Positions 42,206 to 50,747 of a DNA stretch of 64,000 bases are shown piece after piece. The notes under the pieces are model-generated. The model had not been told where the DNA came from. It did no database searches and was given only the letters and a program-made list of their open reading frames with translations. Position numbers and translations under genes: made by a program. The stretch comes from VBDM01 sp964430565 (GTDB lineage Bacteria > Pseudomonadota > Gammaproteobacteria > Burkholderiales > SG8-39). The stretch lies in contig CAYSFD010000028.1 of the NCBI GenBank assembly GCA_964430565.1, forward strand, positions 1 to 64,000, given 5' to 3'. How positions within the stretch are numbered: position 1 is the first letter of the stretch; every line of letters begins with the position of its first letter.

Positions 42206-42895
42206 ATGAACACCACCGGATTGAAGCAACGCTTGCTGGGGCAATTGGGAACGGTCGCTGCGATATTGCACCAAGGCTTGGCCTTTATCGGCCTGGCGGC
42301 TGTGGTACTCCTCCTGATTCGCGGAAAGCCCGTGTTCCCTGGCGAGAGCCCCAGCGGCCCCGCGGCAATCGGTGCGATCCGCTTCGACGGAGTGGTTTCC
42401 TTGCTTGAGCGGGCGGAGGATGTGGACAATAAATACCAAGCCTTGGTCAATTACCTTTCCCGCAGGTACCGGATCGCGCCCGACGTAACCGAGAAATTTG
42501 TCGGCGCCGCCTATGACGCCGGCGAGCAAGTCGGTCTCGATCCCCTGCTTATTCTCGCCGTGATGGCGGTCGAATCGCGCTTCAACCCCATCGCCGAGAG
42601 CGTGATGGGAGCGAAAGGCTTGATGCAGGTCATCCCCAAACACCATCTGGACAAGCTCCGGGAGCACGGAGGCGAAGGAGCGGTCCTCGATCCCCTGATC
42701 AACATCCCGGTGGGAGCCCGCATACTCAAGGAATACATCCGGCGCACCGGCAGCCTCGAGGCGGGTCTGCAGTTCTACAACGGCGCTTTGGCCGATCCGT
42801 CGAGTCGTTACGCCCAGAAGGTCATCGCCGAGAAGGAGCGGATCCGGAAAGCCCTGGGCCAATTCGATCGCTCGGGTGGGCGCAATGCGATCTGA
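42206..42895 (+). CDS. Membrane-anchored lytic transglycosylase (SLT domain)
   Basis: 229 residues from ATG 42206 (AGAGAGGTAGGTGCC upstream). One N-terminal membrane helix (FIGLAAVVLLLIRG), then an SLT domain with catalytic Glu in LAVMAVESRFNPIAESVMG, KGLMQVIPKHH, and LQFYNGA. Cleaves peptidoglycan from the periplasmic face. It is distinct from the soluble enzyme at 23235-23978. The upstream open frame to 42053 lacks similarity. Confidence 0.9.
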   Translation: MNTTGLKQRLLGQLGTVAAILHQGLAFIGLAAVVLLLIRGKPVFPGESPSGPAAIGAIRFDGVVSLLERAEDVDNKYQALVNYLSRRYRIAPDVTEKFVGAAYDAGEQVGLDPLLILAVMAVESRFNPIAESVMGAKGLMQVIPKHHLDKLREHGGEGAVLDPLINIPVGARILKEYIRRTGSLEAGLQFYNGALADPSSRYAQKVIAEKERIRKALGQFDRSGGRNAI

Positions 42896-42915
42896 TTACT
42901 GCGTCCATCCGGGCG

Positions 42916-44103
42916 CTAAGGCCTGCTCCGCCCCCGGAGCAGGCGCGCGATGCTATCGATCCCTTCCATGATGTCCTCGATGGAGCGCGTATAGGCGAAG
43001 CGCACGTGACGCTCGGGTCGATACGACCCGAAATCAAGCCCCGGTGTGATGGCAACGCCGGTCTCCTCGAGCACCTGCATCGCGAACTGCGCGCTGTCCC
43101 CGGAAAAGCGCTCGCACCCGGCATAGATGTAGAAGGCTCCCTGCGGCGTGATCGGGATACGAAACCCCAAATCGCGGAGTGCGGGTACTGCGTAATCGCG
43201 ACGACGTCGGAATTCCTCCCTGCGTTCCTCGATCACTGCGAGTGTTTCCGGTCGGAACGCGGCGAGCGCAGCGTATTGCGCCGGTGCGGAGGGGCAGATA
43301 AATGCATTCTGGGCCAGCTTCTCGATCTCCCGCACATGGGTTTCCGGCGCGACGATCCAGCCCAGCCGCCAGCCCGTCATGCTGAAGTACTTGGAGAAGC
43401 TGTTGACGACGAAGACGTCATCGGCAAGTTCGAGCACGGTCGAGGCTTTGGCGTCATACACGAGTCCCTGATAGATCTCGTCAACCACCAAGAAGCCTCC
43501 CGCGCGACGCACCGAACCTATGATGGCGCGCAGCTCCTCGCGCGGGACCAAGCTGCCGGTCGGGTTGGAGGGCGAGGCGATTATCACGCCTCGCGTGGCA
43601 GTGCTCCAGTTTGCGCGAACGTCGGCGTCCGTCAGCTGGTAGTGGCGGCTTTCGTCGACGGGAATTGCGCGCGGGCGGCCCTCGAACAGGCGCACAAAGT
43701 GCCGATTGCAGGGATAACAGGGGTCCGGCAGCAGCACCTCGTCCCCCGGGTTGACAAGCGCCCCGAGCGTCAGCAAAAACGCCCCCGACGCGCCGGCGGT
43801 GACTACGATTCGCGAAGGGGGCACCGCCACGCCAAGCTGCTCGCGATAGTGGTCGGAGATGGCCTGGCGCAATTGTGGAATGCCGATCGAAGCCGTATAG
43901 CCAAGACGGCGCTTGCGAATTGCGTCGATCGCTGCATCTGCGACCAGCGGGGGCGCCGGAAAGTCCGGCTGGCCGATTTCCATATGGATAATCCGGCGTC
44001 CTTTGGCTTCCAGTTCGTGGGCGCGTTCCTGTACTTCCATGACACGGAAGGGCTCGATATCGGCCATGCGGGCGGCAAGGATCAGATTGGCGTCGCGCTT
44101 CAT
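42916..44103 (-). CDS. PLP-dependent class I aminotransferase
   Basis: 395 residues from ATG 44103. Fold type I: GQPDFPAPP, ASPSNPTGSLVPREE, DEIYQGLVYD and the PLP lysine in NSFSKYFSMTGWRLGW; the carboxylate-binding Arg is in RFAYTRSIEDIMEG. Closest in feel to aspartate/tyrosine-type enzymes of the AspC/AatA group; substrate not assigned. Divergent from the maeB remnant. Confidence 0.92.
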   Translation of the reverse strand: MKRDANLILAARMADIEPFRVMEVQERAHELEAKGRRIIHMEIGQPDFPAPPLVADAAIDAIRKRRLGYTASIGIPQLRQAISDHYREQLGVAVPPSRIVVTAGASGAFLLTLGALVNPGDEVLLPDPCYPCNRHFVRLFEGRPRAIPVDESRHYQLTDADVRANWSTATRGVIIASPSNPTGSLVPREELRAIIGSVRRAGGFLVVDEIYQGLVYDAKASTVLELADDVFVVNSFSKYFSMTGWRLGWIVAPETHVREIEKLAQNAFICPSAPAQYAALAAFRPETLAVIEERREEFRRRRDYAVPALRDLGFRIPITPQGAFYIYAGCERFSGDSAQFAMQVLEETGVAITPGLDFGSYRPERHVRFAYTRSIEDIMEGIDSIARLLRGRSRP

Positions 44104-44288
44104 GGGACTACCGGCCCGTAAGTTGCAAGATCGCATAGGTCAGTTCTTCCCGCATAGACGACATTATGCCGCGGCGCGCCGTGGCAAGCTCCGCGCGAAG
44201 CGGCGGCAGGAATGCCGAGGGCCGCGGCGCGGCGGAATTCGGCTATCATGGTGCCACGCATTAAAGAACCTTCAAGTCGCGATTTCCC

Positions 44289-44596
44289 ATGGACGACGCT
44301 CTGCGCAAAAGCGCATTGGAGTATCACCTTCGGCGGCCACCGGGGAAGATTTCGGTCACTCCAACCAAGGGCTTGGTGAATCAAAGGGATCTCGCGCTGG
44401 CCTACACGCCGGGGGTGGCGGCGGCTTGTGAGGAAATCATGCGTGACCCGGACGAGGCGCAGAAACTGACCTCGCGCGGCAATCTCATCGGCGTCGTTCG
44501 GCCACCGTCAGGCGCATCGTCAACATGACGGCGCTCACCGTGGTGGACGCCAACAGCTCCCACGAGGAGAAGCGGCTCCGGACGCACCGGGGCTGA
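44289..44596 (+). pseudogene. maeB: NADP-malic enzyme (maeB) with ~650-codon internal deletion
   Basis: The first ~69 codons are a good MaeB start (ALEYHLRRPPGKISVTPTK, then RDLALAYTPGVAAACEEI, ending GNLIGVV). After about 44497 the frame shifts and reads SATVRRIVNMTALTVVDANS, the C-terminal end of the phosphotransacetylase-like domain of the same enzyme. The malic and NAD domains are gone. The product would be inactive. Confidence 0.85.
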
Positions 44597-44641
44597 GGTT
44601 TTCTCCCATACACGCGCTGCTCACACGCACCGGCTTTGAAT

Positions 44642-45799
44642 ATGGCGTCGATCGCTGAGTCAACCAGATCCAAGGCAGGACTCATCCTCAGCGGGGGTGG
44701 CGCCCGGGCCGCGTATCAGGTTGGCGTGCTGAAGGCGGTGAAGGAGCTCCTGCCGCTTCCCGAGAAGAACCCGTTTCACATTGTCTGCGGCACCTCGGCC
44801 GGGGCGGTGAACGCCGCTACTCTCGCGGTATTCGCCGATAATTTCGGCGCCGCCGTGGGCAATCTCCTCGAGGTGTGGGAGAATTTTCGCGTTCACCACG
44901 TTTACCGTTCCGATCCGATCGGGATCGCCCGCGTCGGGGTCCGCTGGCTCGCGGCGATGATGCTGATTTCGCGCACCAGCCCGATTTCGCTGCTCGACAA
45001 CAGCCCGCTCGCCGAGATGTTGTCGCGCAACCTCGATTTCAGCCGTATTCAGGAGAATATCGACAAGGGCTGCTTGTACGCAGTCTCGATCACCTGCTCC
45101 GGATATACCTCGGGGCAGAGTGTCTCCTTCTATCAGGGGGGGCCGGGCACGGAGGCGTGGGAGCGCACCCAGCGCATCGGCGCGGCGATGCCGATCCGGG
45201 TCGAACACTTGATGGCGTCGGCGGCGCTGCCGTTCATGTTCCCCGCAGTGAGAATCAACCGTGAATATTTCGGCGACGGCACGATGCGCCAGATCGCTCC
45301 GATCAGCCCTGCGCTGCATCTGGGCGCCGACCGGGTACTGGTAGTGAGCACCGGCCATCAGGTCGCGCACGCCGAGCCGCCCCGGGTGCGCGGCCATCTT
45401 TATCCTTCGGTGGCGCAGATCGCCGGCCACGCGCTGAACAGCATTTTCCTGGACAGCCTCAGTGTCGACATCGAGGTCCTGCACAGACTAAACCGCACCA
45501 TCAGCCTCATTCCTCCAGAGAAACTCCGGGAAGCAGGACTGCCGCTGCGGCAAGTCAAGGTGCTGGTGATTTCGCCCAGCCAGCCCCTCGAGCGGATGGT
45601 GGTCCGCCACGTGAACGAGCTGCCTTGGGCGGTGCGGTTCCTGCTGCGGGGCATCGGCGCCATGAACCGCAACGGATCCAACCTGGCGAGCTACCTGCTG
45701 TTCGAGAAGGGCTACTGTCAGGCGCTGATCGATCTGGGCTACCAGGACACCATGGCGCGGCGTATAGAAGTGGTGGAATTTCTGCGTGACGGGCAATAG
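44642..45799 (+). CDS. Patatin-like phospholipase
   Basis: 385 residues. Patatin catalytic dyad: nucleophile Ser in GTSAGAVNAA, oxyanion loop GLILSGGGARAAYQ near the start, and Asp in GDGTMRQ. Likely hydrolyses lipids in the cytosol or at the membrane; RssA-like role cannot be proven. I start at ATG 44642; a TTG two codons upstream is possible. Followed by the PhaM-like gene after 26 bases. Confidence 0.9.
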   Translation: MASIAESTRSKAGLILSGGGARAAYQVGVLKAVKELLPLPEKNPFHIVCGTSAGAVNAATLAVFADNFGAAVGNLLEVWENFRVHHVYRSDPIGIARVGVRWLAAMMLISRTSPISLLDNSPLAEMLSRNLDFSRIQENIDKGCLYAVSITCSGYTSGQSVSFYQGGPGTEAWERTQRIGAAMPIRVEHLMASAALPFMFPAVRINREYFGDGTMRQIAPISPALHLGADRVLVVSTGHQVAHAEPPRVRGHLYPSVAQIAGHALNSIFLDSLSVDIEVLHRLNRTISLIPPEKLREAGLPLRQVKVLVISPSQPLERMVVRHVNELPWAVRFLLRGIGAMNRNGSNLASYLLFEKGYCQALIDLGYQDTMARRIEVVEFLRDGQ

Positions 45800-45825
45800 A
45801 TTTGAATGGGCTGCGGCTTCACCTC

Positions 45826-46185
45826 ATGAGTCAACCTCCCGATCCGTTCGAATTTCTCAAGAGCCTGTGGGGTCCGATGGGATTGCCCCTGCCGGGGTCG
45901 ATGGGCCTGGGACTTGACCCGGTCGAGATCGACAAACGCATTGCGGAACTGAAATCGGTGGAGAACTGGCTTAATATGAACCTCAACGTTCTGCGAACTG
46001 CCGTTTATAGTCTGGAAATGCAGAAGTCCGGTCTTGCAGCCATGCAGGAAGCTTCCAACGCGGCAGTGCCTCAGGGTGCGCGAACTTCGACCGCACGCGA
46101 TCCTGCCGCTGCGCCGCCCGACGCTCGGGGCGCCGCGCCGCAACAGCAGACCCCGCCTCGACCCGGGGACCCATCAACGAAATGA
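45826..46185 (+). CDS. PhaM-like polyhydroxyalkanoate granule protein
   Basis: 119 residues. N-terminal PDPFEFLKSLWGPMGLPLPG and a long helix (EIDKRIAELKSVENWLNMNL ... LEMQKSGLAAMQ) match PhaM, which binds PHA synthase, DNA and granules. The C-terminus is Ala/Pro rich instead of the Lys/Ala-rich DNA-binding tail of the Ralstonia protein, so DNA binding may be missing. PHA synthase genes are outside the window. Confidence 0.78.
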   Translation: MSQPPDPFEFLKSLWGPMGLPLPGSMGLGLDPVEIDKRIAELKSVENWLNMNLNVLRTAVYSLEMQKSGLAAMQEASNAAVPQGARTSTARDPAAAPPDARGAAPQQQTPPRPGDPSTK

Positions 46186-46246
46186 GCCCGACGTAAGCCG
46201 CGGCACGGAAAACCAATCAATAGCCACCACTCACCTAGGAGAGAAA

Positions 46247-47221
46247 ATGCCTAAAGCGATTCGAATCCAACAACAGGGCGGACCGGAAGTTCTCAAGTGG
46301 GAGGACGTTCAGGTCGGAGACCCCGGCCAGGGAGAGGCGCGCGTGCGCCACAAAGCCTGCGGCCTCAATTTTCTGGACGTGTATCAGCGCAGCGGCTTGT
46401 ACAAGCTCGCCTTGCCCTCGGGGATGGGCAATGAAGCGTCCGGCGTCGTTGAGGCCGTCGGACCGGGCGTGACCCATGTGAAAGTGGGCGATCGCGTTGC
46501 CTATTCCGGAGGCGCTCCCGGAGCCTATTCCGAGGTGCGCGTCATGCCGGCAGAACGCCTGGTGGTCCTTCCGGAAAAGATCTCATTCGAGACCGCCGCG
46601 GCGATGATGCTGAAAGGCATGACGGCGCAGTATCTCCTGAGGCAGACCTACAAAGTTCAGCCGGGCGATGCGGTCCTGTTGCACGCAGCGGCGGGCGGAG
46701 TCGGGCTGATCGCGTGCCAGTGGCTGAAGGCGCTTGGCGCGACGGTGATCGCCACCGCCGGATCGGAGGAAAAATGCGCTACGGCCAAGTCGCACGGAGC
46801 GGACCATTGCATCAACTATCGCAAGGAGAACTTCGTAGAGCGCGTCAAGGCGATTACCGGAGGCAAGGGCGTGCCGGTAGTGTACGACTCGGTCGGCAAG
46901 GATACATTCGTCGGGTCGCTCGATTGCCTGCGGCCGCGCGGCCTGATGGTCAGTTTTGGCAACTCCTCCGGGCCGGTGCCCCCGTTCGAACTTTCCCTCT
47001 TGCAGCAGAAAGGGTCGCTCTACATCACGCGCCCGACTCTGGTTTCTTACACTGGCAAGCGCGAGGATCTGGTCGCAACCGCGAAAGACCTGTTCGACGT
47101 CGTGGCCTCTGGGAAAGTGAAAATCGAGGTCAACCATCGCTATCCACTCAAGGATGCGGCGCAGGCGCAACAAGACCTCGAAGCGCGCAAGACAACCGGA
47201 TCGACCATCCTGATCCCCTAG
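46247..47221 (+). CDS. qor: NADPH:quinone reductase, zeta-crystallin type
   Basis: 324 residues from ATG 46247 with TAGGAGAG upstream. MDR-superfamily enzyme without zinc ligands: GLNFLDVYQRSGLY, MGNEASGVVEAVGPGV, and the nucleotide-binding AAAGGVGLIACQWLKALGA with ATAGSEEKC. Reduces quinones by one electron with NADPH. Confidence 0.93.
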   Translation: MPKAIRIQQQGGPEVLKWEDVQVGDPGQGEARVRHKACGLNFLDVYQRSGLYKLALPSGMGNEASGVVEAVGPGVTHVKVGDRVAYSGGAPGAYSEVRVMPAERLVVLPEKISFETAAAMMLKGMTAQYLLRQTYKVQPGDAVLLHAAAGGVGLIACQWLKALGATVIATAGSEEKCATAKSHGADHCINYRKENFVERVKAITGGKGVPVVYDSVGKDTFVGSLDCLRPRGLMVSFGNSSGPVPPFELSLLQQKGSLYITRPTLVSYTGKREDLVATAKDLFDVVASGKVKIEVNHRYPLKDAAQAQQDLEARKTTGSTILIP

Positions 47222-47231
47222 TCCGGCGGCG

Positions 47232-48233
47232 ATGGCTGAGCTTGCGGGTTCCACCGTCCCGCGCCTGTTTCCAGAGATCGAGCCGCGCGCGAGCGGAATG
47301 CTGCGGCTCGATGCCGTGCATTCCATGTATTGGGAAGAAATCGGCAATCCGGCCGGTGTTCCCGTGGTTTTCCTGCATGGCGGCCCCGGCGCGGGCAGCA
47401 CCCCGAAGCACCGGCGCTTTTTCGATCCCGGAGGCTACCGCGTCATCGTCTACGACCAGCGCGGCGCAGGACGCTCAACGCCGCTCGGTGAATTGCGCGA
47501 CAACACGACGTTGTATCTCATCGCCGATCTCGAAACTCTGCGCAGGCACCTGGGCGTGGAGCGCTGGATCGTATTCGGGGGCTCCTGGGGCAGCACGCTG
47601 GCGATCGCTTACGCGGAGGCGCATCCCGAGCGCTGTCTCGGGCTGATCCTGCGGGGGATTTTCCTGTGCCGCCGGAGCGAGATCGAGTGGTTTCTCTACG
47701 GGCTGCGCGGCATTTTCCCCGAGCCTTGGGAGAAATTCTCCGGATTCCTCCCGCGGGAGGAGCGTGGCGATTTGCTGCTCAACTATCACCGCCGGCTAAT
47801 CGATCCCGATCCCGCGGTGCACATGCCCGCGGCGCGCGCCTGGAGCATCTACGAGGGTTCCTGTTCGACTTTGCTCCCCAGCCCCGAGACCGTAGCGTAT
47901 TTTGCCGGAGACGTCGTCGCCCTGGGACTCGCACGAATAGAGGCGCACTATTTCGTGAACAACAGTTTTCTTTCCGAAAACGCGCTGCTCGCGAACGCGG
48001 AGCGGCTGCGCGATATCCCGGGAGTGATCGTACAGGGGCGCTACGACATGGTTTGCCCGCTCGTGTCCGCGCATGAGCTGCACCTCGCATGGCCGCGGGC
48101 CGAGTATCGGATCGTGCCCGCCGGCGGGCATTCCGTGTGGGAGCCGGGGATTCTCAGTGCGCTGGTCGAGGCGACCGAGCGCCTCAAGCGCGCGCCTTTG
48201 ACGGCGCGCCGATTGGCTAGTCAGCGCGAATAA
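47232..48233 (+). CDS. pip: Prolyl aminopeptidase (proline iminopeptidase)
   Basis: 333 residues, alpha/beta hydrolase. Oxyanion region FLHGGPGAGSTPKHRRFFDP, RVIVYDQRGAGRSTP, nucleophile Ser in FGGSWGSTLAIAYA, acid Asp in VQGRYDMVCP and His in PAGGHSVWEPG. Releases N-terminal proline from peptides. Starts 10 bases after qor, so the two are probably cotranscribed, ending at the hairpin below. Confidence 0.93.
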   Translation: MAELAGSTVPRLFPEIEPRASGMLRLDAVHSMYWEEIGNPAGVPVVFLHGGPGAGSTPKHRRFFDPGGYRVIVYDQRGAGRSTPLGELRDNTTLYLIADLETLRRHLGVERWIVFGGSWGSTLAIAYAEAHPERCLGLILRGIFLCRRSEIEWFLYGLRGIFPEPWEKFSGFLPREERGDLLLNYHRRLIDPDPAVHMPAARAWSIYEGSCSTLLPSPETVAYFAGDVVALGLARIEAHYFVNNSFLSENALLANAERLRDIPGVIVQGRYDMVCPLVSAHELHLAWPRAEYRIVPAGGHSVWEPGILSALVEATERLKRAPLTARRLASQRE

Positions 48234-48261
48234 AAAACGCCGCGACTGGTCGCAGCGTTTT
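48234..48261. terminator. Bidirectional terminator between pip and a small exported protein gene
   Basis: AAAACGC and GCGTTTT pair around an inner CGAC/GTCG stem. T runs occur on both strands (TTTT on plus, TTTTTT on minus), fitting the convergent genes. Confidence 0.8.
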
Positions 48262-48280
48262 CACATTTCCGGGGCGCGGT

Positions 48281-48526
48281 TCAGATACCCAGGATCTTCA
48301 TCGCTTTGGCGAGCGTGTCGACGGATTCCTGGTGCTTGCCGGCCTTGTGCAAGGCCTCACCGTCGGTGCGGAACTTCTTGACGTCGGTGGCCTGCTGCGC
48401 GGAAAGCTTCGGACTCTTGGCGAGCGCCTGGTCGATCTTTTTCATATCCGCCGGGCAGTGGAAGGCGAATGCGGAAGCGCTGGCAAGCATGAGCGCGCCA
48501 AACAGTGCTGCGAAACGAACTTTCAT
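48281..48526 (-). CDS. Small exported protein, function unknown
   Basis: 81 residues from ATG 48526 with ATAGGAGAAAG upstream. Signal peptide KVRFAALFGALMLASASAFA; the mature part has one Cys (FHCPADMKKIDQAL) and two helices rich in Lys and Ala, ending AKAMKILGI. It looks like a periplasmic helical hairpin. Similar small proteins are common in this group and unassigned. Confidence 0.75.
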   Translation of the reverse strand: MKVRFAALFGALMLASASAFAFHCPADMKKIDQALAKSPKLSAQQATDVKKFRTDGEALHKAGKHQESVDTLAKAMKILGI

Positions 48527-48738
48527 GGGCTTTCTCCTATAGGGTGCTTCGGTCTGTGCGTGTCGCCTCAAGCGCCGGCCGCCCGCGATGCATTTGTAAA
48601 CGATGAGGGCGATGAATCTATTCCGGCCGCGGCTAGCATAGCGCCCCCGAGGGCGGGGTGCAATTCCTGTGTCCACCGTGATCGCAGCCACGCGTCCCGC
48701 TAGAATAGAGGCCGGCCCTACAGATCCGATCGCATCGC

Positions 48739-49347
48739 ATGAACTCGCCTGTCTTCTTACCTGACGAAATCTGGCTGCGCTCGCGCTTCACCGAGCCCAG
48801 GACCGTCGAGCCGCTGGCTACGGGCGATGGCCACCTTTGGCGCAGTGTAGAGGAAATTCGGCCCGCTGCGGTGCTCGTGCCCATAGTGCGGCGCGAGGAC
48901 GGACTTACGGTTCTACTGACCCGGCGTACTGCGCATCTCAACGACCATGCGGGACAAATCAGCTTCCCCGGTGGTCGCGCCGAGCCCGCAGACGCGGGTG
49001 CGGCAGAGACCGCACTACGCGAAACCACCGAAGAGATCGGCCTGGCGGCTGGGCGAGTAGAGGTGCTCGGTGAACTGCCCCAGTACGTCACCGTAACCGG
49101 ATATCGCGTGACTCCCGTGGTCGGGCTTTTGACTCCGCCGCTAGACCTGCAGCCGGACGATTTCGAGGTGGCCGAAGTATTCGAAGTGCCCCTGAAATTC
49201 CTGCTCGATCCGGCGAACCACCAATCCAACTGCGTCCACTACGAAGGCCGTGAGCGCCGCTACTACGCCATGCCGTACCGTGGGTACTACATCTGGGGCG
49301 CTACAGCCGGGATGCTGATGAACTTCTACAGTTTCCTGACGACGTGA
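48739..49347 (+). CDS. CoA pyrophosphatase (Nudix, NudL-like)
   Basis: 202 residues. The CoA-specific motif LLTRRTAHLNDHAGQISFPG precedes the Nudix box, whose ends are GGRAEPADAG and LRETTEEIGL. Cleaves coenzyme A and derivatives to phosphopantetheine and 3',5'-ADP. Precedes a CbiB-like gene; the same pair is found in other betaproteobacteria as I recall. A possible -10 (TAGAAT) lies upstream at about 48700. Confidence 0.92.
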   Translation: MNSPVFLPDEIWLRSRFTEPRTVEPLATGDGHLWRSVEEIRPAAVLVPIVRREDGLTVLLTRRTAHLNDHAGQISFPGGRAEPADAGAAETALRETTEEIGLAAGRVEVLGELPQYVTVTGYRVTPVVGLLTPPLDLQPDDFEVAEVFEVPLKFLLDPANHQSNCVHYEGRERRYYAMPYRGYYIWGATAGMLMNFYSFLTT

Positions 49348-49429
49348 ACGAGTTTCTAGCAGTCGCCGCCGTTCCGCGTCGAGCTTGCGCCCCCCCCCGG
49401 GAGCGGGGCGCTCGACGGCGAATCAAGCG

Positions 49430-50353
49430 ATGAGCTTCCTTGCCCTGGTCGCGGCGCTCCTGCTCGAGCAGTGGCGTCCGCTCGCGGATCGCCGCTACCT
49501 GTTCTCGGCCGTCGCGAGCTACGCGGCATTCCTAGAGCGGCTATTCAACGCCGGCGAAGCACGGCAGGGCGTCATCGCCTGGCTGCTTGCGGTGGTTCCT
49601 CCGGTGCTCGGCGTGGGGCTCCTGTACGCGGCCGTTCACCACGTAAGCGTCCTGCTCGCACTCCTGCTGAACATCGCGGCGCTCTATCTCACGATGGGGT
49701 TTCGTCAGCGCAGCCACTATTTCACCGACATTCGTCTCGCGCTGAAAGAAGACGACCTCGCCGGGGCGCGCGACATGCTCTCTGACTGGCGTGGTGTGAG
49801 CTGCGCGGATCTGGACCGGGAGGCTGTGACGCGTCTGGCCATCGAGGAGGCTCTGGTTGACTCCCATCGTCGTGTCTTTGCCGTGGTGTTCTGGTTCGTG
49901 CTCCTCCCAGGGCCGACGGGCGCGATCCTGTATCGGCTGGCGATGGCCCTTGACGGCCGCTGGGGCGCGCAGACTGCCCCGGAGTTGGAGCCCTTCGGGA
50001 GATTTGCGCGCCGCGCCTTCGCCGCCCTCGACTGGCTGCCTGCGCGTTTTACCGCCACCGCCTTTGCCGTGGTCGGCGACTTTGAGGATGCAGTTTACTG
50101 CTGGCGCACGCAGGCTTCCAGTTGGCCGGACCCTGCGCTCGGCGTCGTGCTGGCGAGCGGCGCGGGAGCAATGGGGGTGAGGCTCGGCATGCCGATCCTC
50201 GATGGAGGCATCGTAGCGGACCGACCGGAGCTCGGCTTGGGCGAACCGGCGGATACCGGTCACTTGGACAGTACCGTGGGCCTGGTCTGGCGCGCGTTGG
50301 TGATGTGGTTGCTCGTGCTGCTCCTCGTTTCCCTTGCCGGCGCGGCGAGTTAG
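49430..50353 (+). CDS. CobD/CbiB-like membrane protein
   Basis: 307 residues from ATG 49430, about four to five membrane helices. CobD/CbiB family features: FLALVAALLLEQWRPL, ARDMLSDWRGVSCADLDREAV and a C-terminal VKLVWRAL-like VGLVWRALVMWLL. True CobD makes the aminopropanol link of cobalamin; this betaproteobacterial variant is not in a cobalamin cluster and probably does something else. Start chosen at the first residue before the membrane helix. Confidence 0.8.
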   Translation: MSFLALVAALLLEQWRPLADRRYLFSAVASYAAFLERLFNAGEARQGVIAWLLAVVPPVLGVGLLYAAVHHVSVLLALLLNIAALYLTMGFRQRSHYFTDIRLALKEDDLAGARDMLSDWRGVSCADLDREAVTRLAIEEALVDSHRRVFAVVFWFVLLPGPTGAILYRLAMALDGRWGAQTAPELEPFGRFARRAFAALDWLPARFTATAFAVVGDFEDAVYCWRTQASSWPDPALGVVLASGAGAMGVRLGMPILDGGIVADRPELGLGEPADTGHLDSTVGLVWRALVMWLLVLLLVSLAGAAS

Positions 50354-50407
50354 GGTCGCCATACCAAACTACGGGAAGCATCAGCGAATGCGTGTGACCC
50401 AAAGCGA

Positions 50408-50737
50408 TCAACTTGCCCCGAGCGCTTCGATCATCGCAGCGCAGATAAAGTCATTCTCTGAAATTCCGTTCATCGAGTGCGTGCTGAATTCCACCCGGCA
50501 GTGGTTGTAGCCCAGGCTCATGTCCGGGTGATGGTCTTCCCGGTGCGCGATCCAGGCGACCGCGTTCACGAACGCCATGGTCTGGTGGTAGTTCTTGAAC
50601 GACCAGTTTTTCGCGATGACCTTCCCGTCGTAGGTCCAGCCGGGCACTTCCTTCAGGAGCGCATCGATCCGGGGGCGCGTGAGAGCCGGAGTCCCTGCGG
50701 GCAGCGGCTGACATTTCTTTCCGGAGAGCATCGACAT
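50408..50737 (-). CDS. phhB: Pterin-4a-carbinolamine dehydratase
   Basis: 109 residues. The family motif is AHREDHHPDMSLGYN with the two catalytic His, then VEFSTHSMNGISENDF. Regenerates tetrahydropterin for phenylalanine hydroxylase or acts in pterin metabolism. It follows the M48 peptidase gene by 10 bases, so the two form a unit. Confidence 0.95.
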   Translation of the reverse strand: MSMLSGKKCQPLPAGTPALTRPRIDALLKEVPGWTYDGKVIAKNWSFKNYHQTMAFVNAVAWIAHREDHHPDMSLGYNHCRVEFSTHSMNGISENDFICAAMIEALGAS

Positions 50738-50747
50738 GTTTCCCCTT

